Shown in pieces: positions 15,995-24,337 of a DNA stretch of 64,000 nt (its first letter is position 1; every line of letters begins with the position of its first letter). The notes under the pieces were generated by a model. That model saw only the letters and a list, made by a program, of their open reading frames with translations, was not told the origin of the DNA and ran no database searches. The DNA is from RHLJ01 sp048058975 (GTDB taxonomy: Bacteria > Bacteroidota > Rhodothermia > Balneolales > Balneolaceae), in contig JBLLNP010000003.1 of the NCBI GenBank assembly GCA_048058975.1, forward strand, positions 124,001-188,000, in the 5' to 3' direction. The translations under genes and the position numbers were made by a program.

Positions 15995-17899
15995 GTGATT
16001 AATAAAGGAAGGGCTTTCTCTGCTCGCAAGTTTGCTATAGCTATATGTATGGTTTTTATAACCTATCACCCTTGGTCTGTTAACGCACAAAACCTGGACT
16101 TGTTGATTCCCAAAGAAGATGAACTAGTTCGATTAAACCAACAATTTATAAGCGCTAAAGACGACACTACCAGGTACTTTATTTCAAAACATTTTTACTA
16201 CCTGCACATTAATGATGATACTGAACTAGCGCTGGAGGTTGCTCAGCAAGCCCTAAGGTATGCCCAACTCGCTAATCTGGAAGGGGAAACAATTCTAAGT
16301 TATCTGGATTTAGGAAATGTGTACCAAAAGCAGGCTGAGTTTGAAAAAGCTTTTGAGAATTTTTCGATCGGCCTCAAGCTATTTGAGAAATATAAACCAA
16401 ATCAAAATTTACCTCTCATCAATTTTCATATTGGCGTTACATACTTAGACTTACACATGTATGAAATAGCTGAAGATTTTCTGGAAAAAGCCAGAGACAG
16501 TTTTGTTGACAAGCGAGATAAATCGCTACCAGCTTATGAGTTGTTCCGGGTTAATATTCTTAAAGGTGACACAGCTTCTGCTCTTAAATACATTCATGAA
16601 TTTGAAGGTATGATCCCTGAAAAGAATGGTGAAGTTAATGTTGATTACTTATTCCACTATGCTGTGCTTTCTGAAGCTTATGTCCGCCTTGGTTATTTCG
16701 ATAAAGCAAGTACAGTATTATCCAGAGCTACTCCCTACATCGAAAGACATAACAGAAGGTACTATCGGGGCATAATCAACATCGCTTTATCCTATATTTC
16801 AAAAAATAAAGGAGATCTGGATGAGGCTATTCAATACGCTTTAACTGCGTTGGATCTATTCGAACTTCAAAAAGAAAATTTTTACCTGATTAAAACTCTT
16901 GACCTACTTGCCGACTTATACTCAGAAAAAGATGACTTCGAGAAAGCTTTCGAATGCTTAAAAAGGTACGATTCCCGCCAAGACAAATTACTGAAGGCCA
17001 GGCAATCGGCTATCCAAAACAGATTATCTGACCAGGTAAATGAAGCCGAAAAAGCCTCAGCAGAATTAGACGCCATTGAAGACCGCTTAAAAGAGCGACA
17101 GATTTATTTCACTATACTTCTTATTTCTTTCCTGATTTCTGTTTTATTGGCGGCCTGGGCCTACCGTTTGATGAAACAAAGAGCTAAATCTTCACATGAA
17201 ATTTCGCGAATCAATGATGATAAAAACCATTTTATTGGAGTGGTTTCCCATGATTTAAGAAGTCCGCTGAACTCAATAATGGCACTTTCAAGCCTTCTGA
17301 ATGATGATCCTGCGGGTTCCCCGCCAGAAGAAATCAAGGAATTCAGTTCTATTATTCTTAATTCAAGTAAGAGAATGGAAACCCTGATAAATAATATGTT
17401 GGACGTTAATAAAATTGAAACCGGAAATACACGTCTGGAACTTCTCCCAACTTCAATTAAAGGCATCATTGCAGAAATAGCGGAATCAATGTCCCATCTG
17501 GGAAATGAAAAGAACATCACTACAGAAATAAAGATTGATGATGACTTACCTATAGTTATGGCTGATGGAATTGCAGTAGCTCGGGTTCTGGAAAACCTGA
17601 TAAGTAATGCATATAAGTTTTCTCCAAAACAAAGTACCGTATCCATTCTTGCAACTTCAGATGATGGGAAAGTTCAAATAGTAGTTAAAGATCAGGGTCA
17701 TGGAATGTCCGATCTCGATCGTTCTAAATTATTCCAGAAGTTCGAAAAACTATCGGCTTCACCTACCGGAAATGAGAAGTCAACCGGGCTTGGGCTTTAT
17801 ATTGTCAAAAACCTGATGGCAGAAATGAAGGGTACTGTTCTGGTAGAAAGCGAGTTGAATAGAGGAACTTCATTCAAATTACTTTTTAACAAAGCCTGA
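15995..17899 (+). CDS. TPR-containing membrane sensor histidine kinase
   Basis: The product has 634 residues with a GTG start. A signal or anchor (about 12-31) is followed by a periplasmic TPR array (about 50-330), a coiled coil (330-370) and one membrane helix (371-393, FTILLISFLISVLLAAWAYR). The cytoplasmic kinase has HisKA with phospho-acceptor H419 in VVSHDLRSPLNS, then HATPase_c with N-box NLISNAYKFS, G1 DQGHGMSD and G2 STGLGLYIV. This plan is common in Bacteroidota. No response regulator is next to it, so it is an orphan kinase. Its signal is unknown; TPRs suggest a protein or peptide partner. Confidence 0.92.
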   Translation: MINKGRAFSARKFAIAICMVFITYHPWSVNAQNLDLLIPKEDELVRLNQQFISAKDDTTRYFISKHFYYLHINDDTELALEVAQQALRYAQLANLEGETILSYLDLGNVYQKQAEFEKAFENFSIGLKLFEKYKPNQNLPLINFHIGVTYLDLHMYEIAEDFLEKARDSFVDKRDKSLPAYELFRVNILKGDTASALKYIHEFEGMIPEKNGEVNVDYLFHYAVLSEAYVRLGYFDKASTVLSRATPYIERHNRRYYRGIINIALSYISKNKGDLDEAIQYALTALDLFELQKENFYLIKTLDLLADLYSEKDDFEKAFECLKRYDSRQDKLLKARQSAIQNRLSDQVNEAEKASAELDAIEDRLKERQIYFTILLISFLISVLLAAWAYRLMKQRAKSSHEISRINDDKNHFIGVVSHDLRSPLNSIMALSSLLNDDPAGSPPEEIKEFSSIILNSSKRMETLINNMLDVNKIETGNTRLELLPTSIKGIIAEIAESMSHLGNEKNITTEIKIDDDLPIVMADGIAVARVLENLISNAYKFSPKQSTVSILATSDDGKVQIVVKDQGHGMSDLDRSKLFQKFEKLSASPTGNEKSTGLGLYIVKNLMAEMKGTVLVESELNRGTSFKLLFNKA

Positions 17900-17958
17900 T
17901 TTCAATTTTCAGGATTTGAGAATATATTTACTGAACGGCTAAATCATCATCTACAATC

Positions 17959-18651
17959 ATGCATCGTTTTACTTTTGCAGTACTATCTGTCATAACGCTT
18001 TTCTTACTTAGTGCCTGTGGAGTTACAAATAGGGTGAGTAATTCAGCAACTGGTAGCACTAGCACGTCATCAACAAGAACAAGTACTTCTTCAGACAATC
18101 TTAACGCTATAGAAACAGGTGTAGCCAGTTGGTATGGGCCTGATTTTCATGGACGACAAACTGCTAATGGTGAAAAGTATGACATGCACGGTATTACAGC
18201 AGCACACAGGACGCTTCCCTTTAATACCGAGGTACTCGTTGAAAATCTGGATAATGGTAAAACGGTTCAGGTTCGCATTAACGATCGGGGACCTTTTGCT
18301 AAAGATCGGATTATTGATCTCTCAAGAGGAGCCGCTGAAAAAGTTGAGATGATTGGCCCCGGAACTGCAAGAGTTCGAATTTATGTGGTAGGTGGAACAG
18401 ATAATCTTCCCAGCGATCTAAAACGTGCACAATACACTGTTCAACTTGGTTCATATAACAACCGGGAAGCAGCTGAAAAAAAATCTAAAGAAATACGAAG
18501 TAGCTATGTAGAAGAAGTTACCGTGAAAGGAGAAACTTTCTACCGAGTTTATTTTGGAGATTTCTATAACCCCGCAATTGCACTAGAGGCTCAACAAAGG
18601 CTAGAGGGCCTGGGACATAAAGGATTTGTAAAACAAAAAGGGAATGACTGA
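17959..18651 (+). CDS. rlpA: RlpA-like septal lytic transglycosylase lipoprotein with SPOR domain
   Basis: The product has 230 residues. A lipoprotein signal with lipobox LSAC (Cys near residue 20) is followed by a serine/threonine-rich linker. A double-psi beta-barrel RlpA domain (about 52-140) carries GVASWYGPDFHGRQTANGE, ITAAHRTLPFNTEV and INDRGPF. A C-terminal SPOR domain (about 152-228, YTVQLGSYNNREAAEKK) binds denuded septal peptidoglycan. RlpA cleaves or remodels septal glycan strands at division. The gene stands 59 bases after the kinase gene, on the same strand. Confidence 0.93.
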   Translation: MHRFTFAVLSVITLFLLSACGVTNRVSNSATGSTSTSSTRTSTSSDNLNAIETGVASWYGPDFHGRQTANGEKYDMHGITAAHRTLPFNTEVLVENLDNGKTVQVRINDRGPFAKDRIIDLSRGAAEKVEMIGPGTARVRIYVVGGTDNLPSDLKRAQYTVQLGSYNNREAAEKKSKEIRSSYVEEVTVKGETFYRVYFGDFYNPAIALEAQQRLEGLGHKGFVKQKGND

Positions 18652-18712
18652 TTTTTCGGGATTGATTGAACTCTGATTTAGGTTATGTGCCTGAATCAAA
18701 GAAAATCAATTC

Positions 18713-20185
18713 ATGAAAAAGAAGATTATTGTTATTGGAAGTGGCTTTGGTGGGCTTGGTGCAGCTTCCCGTTTACTTTCTGCAGGCCACGATGTTACTA
18801 TTTTAGAAAAGAGAGATAAACTTGGAGGACGAGCCTACGTGTACGAGCAAAACGGCTTCAAATTTGATGGCGGGCCAACCGTAATTACCGCCCCGTTTAT
18901 GTTTGATGATATTTGGGAAGCCGCAGGTAAGAAGCGCTCCGATTATGTTGAGTTTGTTCCTTGCGACCCCTTCTACCGCATATTCGATCATAACAAAGAA
19001 GTATTCAACTATAATAATGATCATGAGTTTACACTCAAAGAAATTGAGAAAAGAAGTCCGGAAGATGTAGCAGGCTACGAAAAATTCTTAGGGACTACCA
19101 AAGCTATTTTTGATAAAGGATTTACCGAACTGGCCGACCAGCCTTTTCTTAAGTTTACTGACATGTTAAAAGTAGCGCCGGATCTGATCCGCCTCCAGTC
19201 ATACAAAAACGTGTACAAGTATGTTGCTCAGTTCATCAAAGATGACTTCCTGCGCCAATGCTTTTCGTTTCATCCTTTATTGGTTGGAGGAAATCCATTT
19301 GACACCACTTCCATCTACGCGATGATTCATTACCTGGAACGCGAATGGGGAGTTCATTACGCAATAGGCGGAACCGGAGCAATCGTAAATGCTTTTGAAA
19401 AACTGATTACCGAACAGGGAGGTACATTTCATCTTAATGTTGAAGTGGATGAGATTCTGGTTAAAAACGGAAAAGCGGTTGGGGTTCAGCTAAAAAATGG
19501 TGAAAAACTGGATGCCGATATCGTAGTTTCAAATGCGGATGTGGGCTTTACCTACAAAAATATGATTAAGCCGGAACATCGCCGAAAATACACCGATCGA
19601 AAGATTGACCGTACAAAATACAGTATGTCTTTATTCGTGATTTATTTCGGAACCAAAAAACGATATCTCGATTCCGGACTTGCTCATCACAATATCATCC
19701 TGGGAAAAAGATACAAAGGTTTGCTTGACGACATCTTTCACAAAAAGCATGTTGCTGATGACTTCTCCTTATATCTTCACATGCCAACCATCACCGATTC
19801 AAGCATTGCACCGGAAGGTCACGAAGGCTTTTATGTACTTTCTCCTGTTCCCCATTTAGATAGTGGAACCGACTGGAAAGAATTTGCTCCGAAGTACAGA
19901 GATGCCATTATGAACTTCCTTGAGGAAAACTATTTGCCTGATCTGCAAGAAAATCTGGTAGCTGAGCATTATATCGATCCTCTTCATTTTCAGGATGTGC
20001 TGAACAGCCATAAAGGTTCTGCTTTTTCTGTGGAGCCAATTCTTACTCAATCGGCATGGTTCAGGCCTCACAACAAATCAGAAGATGTGGATGGATTGTA
20101 TTTTGTTGGAGCAGGAACTCATCCTGGAGCAGGTTTACCAGGAGTACTTTCATCCAGCATCATCGCTCAGGACCTAATTGGGTAG
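18713..20185 (+). CDS. crtI: CrtI-type phytoene desaturase / carotenoid oxidoreductase
   Basis: The 490-residue FAD-dependent desaturase is likely membrane-associated and acts in carotenoid synthesis. The N-terminal Rossmann motif is IVIGSGFGGLGAASRLL, followed by EKRDKLGGRAY and DGGPTVITAP. The C-terminal signature is FVGAGTHPGAGLPGVLSS, characteristic of CrtI. No crtB, crtY or other carotenoid gene adjoins it. A CrtI-like saturase, ketolase or desaturase acting on other carotenoids (for example CrtD or CrtO) cannot be excluded by sequence alone. Confidence 0.88.
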   Translation: MKKKIIVIGSGFGGLGAASRLLSAGHDVTILEKRDKLGGRAYVYEQNGFKFDGGPTVITAPFMFDDIWEAAGKKRSDYVEFVPCDPFYRIFDHNKEVFNYNNDHEFTLKEIEKRSPEDVAGYEKFLGTTKAIFDKGFTELADQPFLKFTDMLKVAPDLIRLQSYKNVYKYVAQFIKDDFLRQCFSFHPLLVGGNPFDTTSIYAMIHYLEREWGVHYAIGGTGAIVNAFEKLITEQGGTFHLNVEVDEILVKNGKAVGVQLKNGEKLDADIVVSNADVGFTYKNMIKPEHRRKYTDRKIDRTKYSMSLFVIYFGTKKRYLDSGLAHHNIILGKRYKGLLDDIFHKKHVADDFSLYLHMPTITDSSIAPEGHEGFYVLSPVPHLDSGTDWKEFAPKYRDAIMNFLEENYLPDLQENLVAEHYIDPLHFQDVLNSHKGSAFSVEPILTQSAWFRPHNKSEDVDGLYFVGAGTHPGAGLPGVLSSSIIAQDLIG

Positions 20186-20269
20186 GCTTAAAAAGCCAGT
20201 TTCTTGAGCTTTTCTGAAACCAAGTATTAATTACTTCGTCAGTGTGGGTTTAATTTATTGAATATTGAC

Positions 20270-20848
20270 ATGACACTTGGCAAGTTTATTTCTCAAAAGA
20301 GAAGGTTACTTGGATTATCTCAGGAACAACTTTCCGACTTATCAGGAATTTCAATTCGTACTATTCAAAGAATAGAAAATGAGAAAGTAAATCCACATCC
20401 ATATACTTTGAAAAAAATAGTGGATCAGTTGAATATCGACCATCAGGAATTAAATAATCTGAATAATGATCCAGAGTCTAATTCCAAAGAACACACTAAA
20501 CATCTTATTAACTTATCTCCTCTTGCTGTGCTCTTTATCCCACTATCAAACATCGTTTTCCCATTAATACTTTGGAAAAAGAATAAATCATTAAATGGGA
20601 TCAATGAATTGGGTAAGCAAATTGTAAGTTTCCAGGTTCTGTGGACAGTTTGCACCGTTATATTAATCTTTCTGGCTCCAATACTATCCAGAGCTATTAC
20701 AGGTTCTGCTTCTAATGGTCAATTTCCATTGATTGGCTTGATATATCTTGTCGCTATTTTGATAAATGTGATTCTATCCCTTACAAATACAGTTTTAGTT
20801 AACCAAAACAGAGACGGAATACTATCTAAAATCCCTTCTTTAGTATAA
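20270..20848 (+). CDS. XRE-family HTH regulator with C-terminal membrane domain
   Basis: The product has 192 residues from the ATG at 20270; a TTG at 20258 would add four residues. Residues about 5-60 form a helix-turn-helix of the XRE type (LGLSQEQLSDLSGISIRTIQ). The C-terminal half has several membrane segments (around LAVLFIPLSNIVFPLILW, FQVLWTVCTVILIFLAPIL and FPLIGLIYLVAILINVILSL), as in DUF4870-type membrane regulators. It is probably a membrane-bound transcription factor. A tandem direct repeat directly after its stop and the serine hydrolase gene 78 bases downstream are likely targets. The ligand is unknown. Confidence 0.85.
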   Translation: MTLGKFISQKRRLLGLSQEQLSDLSGISIRTIQRIENEKVNPHPYTLKKIVDQLNIDHQELNNLNNDPESNSKEHTKHLINLSPLAVLFIPLSNIVFPLILWKKNKSLNGINELGKQIVSFQVLWTVCTVILIFLAPILSRAITGSASNGQFPLIGLIYLVAILINVILSLTNTVLVNQNRDGILSKIPSLV

Positions 20849-20867
20849 ATGTCGTAAAAATGTCGTA
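20847..20867. promoter_or_regulatory. Tandem direct repeat ahead of the serine hydrolase gene
   Basis: AAATGTCGTA occurs twice (20847-20856 and 20858-20867) with an 11-base period, about one helical turn. The pair begins at the stop codon of the XRE regulator gene and lies 59 bases before the serine hydrolase start. Repeats on one helix face are typical of a regulator or activator site. Confidence 0.4.
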
Positions 20868-20926
20868 CTGATTGCACGAACGTAGGGCTACATTGAATCT
20901 AAGTTTTAGTAATAAAGTTTAGATAA

Positions 20927-22531
20927 ATGAAAATTGCACTCCAATTACTCGGATTAATAATTGTATCCACTACTTGCACTACACAGCCTCCCGAATCTTT
21001 AGAAGCACTTTTTGGCTACTATCATGAGAGGAGTGTCGAAAAGTTAGGCAGTCCACTTTCAGGTGCTTTTATAGTTATGGATAGCACCTCAATCATATAT
21101 AAAAACACTTATGGTGTAATTCATCCCGACTCTGCCAAAAAAATTGCGCCAGAAACCAGATTTTATATTGGTTCTTTAACCAAACAATTCACAGCAGTAT
21201 TAATACTACAATTAGTAGAAGAGAATAAAATTGAACTACACACCCCTGTATCTCATTATTTAGAGGATTATAAGAATACGTTTTTTGACTCTATTACAAC
21301 TCATCAACTGCTTTCTCACACTTCCGGACTACCACATTATCCCATACTTCTGAAGTACGGTTATACACAGGAAGACTTCTTGAAAACTCCTCTAACTGTT
21401 GATGAATATTTAAAAATAATAAGTAGCCTCAGTCTGATATCAGAACCTGAAGAAAGATTCAGTTACAGCAGTTTTGGATATATAATTCTCGGGGCACTCA
21501 TTGAAGAATTAGCAGGGACGGATTTTAACACGCAATTACAAGAAAAAATTGCAATCCCACTTAATCTCAAAAATACGGGCTATAATCATGAACACCTGCA
21601 TGTAGGTTATGCAGAAGATTTTCAAGTTCAGTCAGGGGGATTTTTTTCTAGTGATACCTACACTATGTTTGAAAGACGTGCTCTTTCTAATTCTTATTCA
21701 GCTGGAGGTATGTATTCTTCAGTTGATGATCTTACTAAATGGGTACTGGCTTTAAAGAATTCTTCATTGCTAAAAAGTGAAACTCAGAAACTTATGTTTG
21801 AACAAGTGAGGGGGCCTGCTACTTATGGTTTTTTTAAAAATGAAGAACAATTTTTAAGAGATGATGTGGAGGTACAACTTATTTCACACGGAGGTGAAAT
21901 TATGGGGTATAAATCTGTTATTGCCATATACGATGATGGAATTTCGGTAATTGCACTTTTTAATACTGCTCCATTAAAACAAATTATCAGGTTTATAAAT
22001 CAAATTCATCTGGCTGCTAACAATAGGAGCGAAAGAAATAAACCATTCATTCATCCTAGCTTACGTAATCTGGCAAATTTTAACAGAGAAGGAGGAATTG
22101 TGGCCTTTCAAAACTATCATGTTAAGCTGTCAAAAAGAGCCGGATACGAGATACTTCCTTCATCAGGAACCATATCACATATTGTAAAAATGTTTCTGAA
22201 TGAAGACCAATATGAAGAACTACGCCCTTATGTGGAACAACTCCTTAGCAACGATATAGTTTATCCCGAGAATTTCCTGAACAGTATTGGCTATGCTTTT
22301 TTGGAATACAAGAAGTATGACGAAGCGATTCGTTTTTTCGAAAAAAATATAGCGCTCTACCCTGAATCTCCTAATGTATATGACAGCATCGGAGAACTTT
22401 ATGAGTTAAAAGGTAACTTAATTCTGGCAAGAGAATATTATTCTAAAGCACTTCAAAAAAGTACTCAACATTACCCCCAAGCAAACTCAGAAATTTATCA
22501 AATCAATTTACAGAGAGTCACTGAAAATTAG
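20927..22531 (+). CDS. Serine hydrolase (class C beta-lactamase-like) with C-terminal TPR
   Basis: The product has 534 residues. An N-terminal export signal is followed by a beta-lactamase/transpeptidase-fold domain (about 30-370) with the S-x-x-K motif at S83-K86 (IGSLTK), a tyrosine motif in FSYSSFGY and a third motif SHGGE. Residues about 440-534 form TPR-like helices (YKKYDEAIRFFEKNIALYPE). The family includes DD-peptidases, esterases and D-amino-acid amidases; the substrate cannot be assigned. A Cys near residue 17 follows a poor lipobox, so lipidation is uncertain. It follows the XRE membrane regulator and may be regulated by it. Confidence 0.88.
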   Translation: MKIALQLLGLIIVSTTCTTQPPESLEALFGYYHERSVEKLGSPLSGAFIVMDSTSIIYKNTYGVIHPDSAKKIAPETRFYIGSLTKQFTAVLILQLVEENKIELHTPVSHYLEDYKNTFFDSITTHQLLSHTSGLPHYPILLKYGYTQEDFLKTPLTVDEYLKIISSLSLISEPEERFSYSSFGYIILGALIEELAGTDFNTQLQEKIAIPLNLKNTGYNHEHLHVGYAEDFQVQSGGFFSSDTYTMFERRALSNSYSAGGMYSSVDDLTKWVLALKNSSLLKSETQKLMFEQVRGPATYGFFKNEEQFLRDDVEVQLISHGGEIMGYKSVIAIYDDGISVIALFNTAPLKQIIRFINQIHLAANNRSERNKPFIHPSLRNLANFNREGGIVAFQNYHVKLSKRAGYEILPSSGTISHIVKMFLNEDQYEELRPYVEQLLSNDIVYPENFLNSIGYAFLEYKKYDEAIRFFEKNIALYPESPNVYDSIGELYELKGNLILAREYYSKALQKSTQHYPQANSEIYQINLQRVTEN

Positions 22532-22633
22532 ATCGAGCATTATTAAATACATTTTGAGACATTTAATAACTCTTGATTTTCCCCCTGAAATTAGCTCTCT
22601 TATGGAGTTCGTTTACACTTAAAAACCGGGTTT

Positions 22634-24325
22634 ATGATAAATAAAAAACTCTTTCTGGCAGCCATCGTAAGTTTTGGCTTAGTTACCTACAACCAGGCCG
22701 AAGCTCAAACTTACGCCAAAAACGGGATGGTGGTTTCTGATAGTGATATCGCCTCACAAGTTGGTGTAGATATTCTAAAGAAAGGCGGGAACGCCATCGA
22801 TGCATCAATCGCCACTGCTTTTGCTCTTGCAGTCACACATCCGCAGGCAGGAAATATTGGTGGTGGAGGTTTTATTGTTTATTTAAATGCCGAAGGAGAA
22901 TCCACAACCTTCGACTTTCGGGAAAAAGCTCCTTTAGCTGCAACTCAGGATATGTTTTTAGATGAATCCGGGAACCTGATTGAGGACATAAATCATGAAG
23001 GTGCCCTATCTATTGGCGTTCCCGGTACAGTTGCCGGATTATATCTGGCTCATCAAAAATATGGGTCTCTACCCTGGGCCGATTTAGTTCAACCTGCTTT
23101 TCTGCTAGCCGATGAAGGCTTCACTTTTAACTGGATGCTTCGAACCCATGCCGAACGATATAACAGGGTTAAAGAAGATTACCCGTTCATGGCTTCATTT
23201 TTTAATGATGAAAATGGACAGATCACTGAAGTGGGAGAACTCTGGAAACAACCTGCTCTCGCCAGAACACTTTCTTTGATTAGAGACAATGGCAGAGATG
23301 GCTTTTACAAAGGGGAAGTTGCCCAAAAAATAGCGGGATACATGAAAGCAAATGGTGGAATTATTACCGAAGAAGACCTGGCTAAGTATGAGGCTATTGA
23401 ACGTAAACCTGTTAAAGGAACCTATAAGGGATATGAAATTATCTCTATGCCACCACCTAGCTCAGGAGGGGTTGCATTAATAGAAATGATGAATATCCTG
23501 GAAAACGCCGATTTACAGGAAATGGAGTTTAATTCTACCGCTTACGTCCACACGGTTGCTGAAACAATGAGGCGTGCGTATGCAGATCGAGCTCAATTTC
23601 TGGGAGACCCCGATTTTAATCCGGACTTGCCTCTGGATAAATTGATTTCAAAGGAATTCGCAAGAAACAGGTTTGAAAGTATAGACTTTGAAAAAGCCTC
23701 GGTTAGTGATTCGTCTAAATTCGGCCAGCTTTATGATGGAACCAATACCACTCATTTTTCAGTAATGGATAAAGATGGTAATGCCGTTTCACTAACTTAC
23801 ACCCTTGAGTATTCTTATGGAGCCAGAATAGGTTCACCGGAACTTGGCTTTATCTTTAACAATGAAATGGGAGATTTTAATGCCCAGCCCGGGGTTACCC
23901 GAACCAATGGCCAAATAGGCAGTCCGCCCAATATTATTGCCCCGGAAAAAAGAATGCTCTCGAGTATGACCCCAACTATTGTGGCAAAAGATGGAATCCC
24001 AGTGCTGGTTATCGGCAGCCCCGGTGGAAGAACTATAATCAATACCGTATTCCAAACGGTTCTTAATGTGTTGGAATTTGACATGGAAATTCACCGAGCG
24101 ATCGAAGCAATGAAAATCCATCATCAGTGGCTACCAGATCGAATTATTTACGAAGAAAACCTTCTTTCTCCCGACACCCGAAAAGCGCTCGAAGCGATGG
24201 GGCATACCTTACAAAGCAGATCCAGGCTAGGGGTTTTGATGGGAATAACCTATGATCCTGAAACCGGGATTTTAATGGGCTACTCAGATTCTTCAAGTAT
24301 GAACGGAGACGCAGTGGGCTACTGA
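22634..24325 (+). CDS. ggt: Gamma-glutamyltransferase
   Basis: The 563-residue exported Ntn-hydrolase transfers or hydrolyses the gamma-glutamyl group of glutathione and related peptides. A signal peptide (1-24, NQAEAQ) precedes the large-subunit landmarks GGNAIDASIAT and GGGGFIVYLN. The autocleavage site and N-terminal nucleophile is T372 in TNTTHFSVMDKDGNAVSLTY. The small subunit carries the SSMTPTIV and GSPGGRTIINTV oxyanion motifs. The fold would place it in the periplasm. It converges tightly (12 bases) on the penicillin acylase family gene. Confidence 0.95.
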   Translation: MINKKLFLAAIVSFGLVTYNQAEAQTYAKNGMVVSDSDIASQVGVDILKKGGNAIDASIATAFALAVTHPQAGNIGGGGFIVYLNAEGESTTFDFREKAPLAATQDMFLDESGNLIEDINHEGALSIGVPGTVAGLYLAHQKYGSLPWADLVQPAFLLADEGFTFNWMLRTHAERYNRVKEDYPFMASFFNDENGQITEVGELWKQPALARTLSLIRDNGRDGFYKGEVAQKIAGYMKANGGIITEEDLAKYEAIERKPVKGTYKGYEIISMPPPSSGGVALIEMMNILENADLQEMEFNSTAYVHTVAETMRRAYADRAQFLGDPDFNPDLPLDKLISKEFARNRFESIDFEKASVSDSSKFGQLYDGTNTTHFSVMDKDGNAVSLTYTLEYSYGARIGSPELGFIFNNEMGDFNAQPGVTRTNGQIGSPPNIIAPEKRMLSSMTPTIVAKDGIPVLVIGSPGGRTIINTVFQTVLNVLEFDMEIHRAIEAMKIHHQWLPDRIIYEENLLSPDTRKALEAMGHTLQSRSRLGVLMGITYDPETGILMGYSDSSSMNGDAVGY

Positions 24326-24337
24326 ATGTAGCTTACA

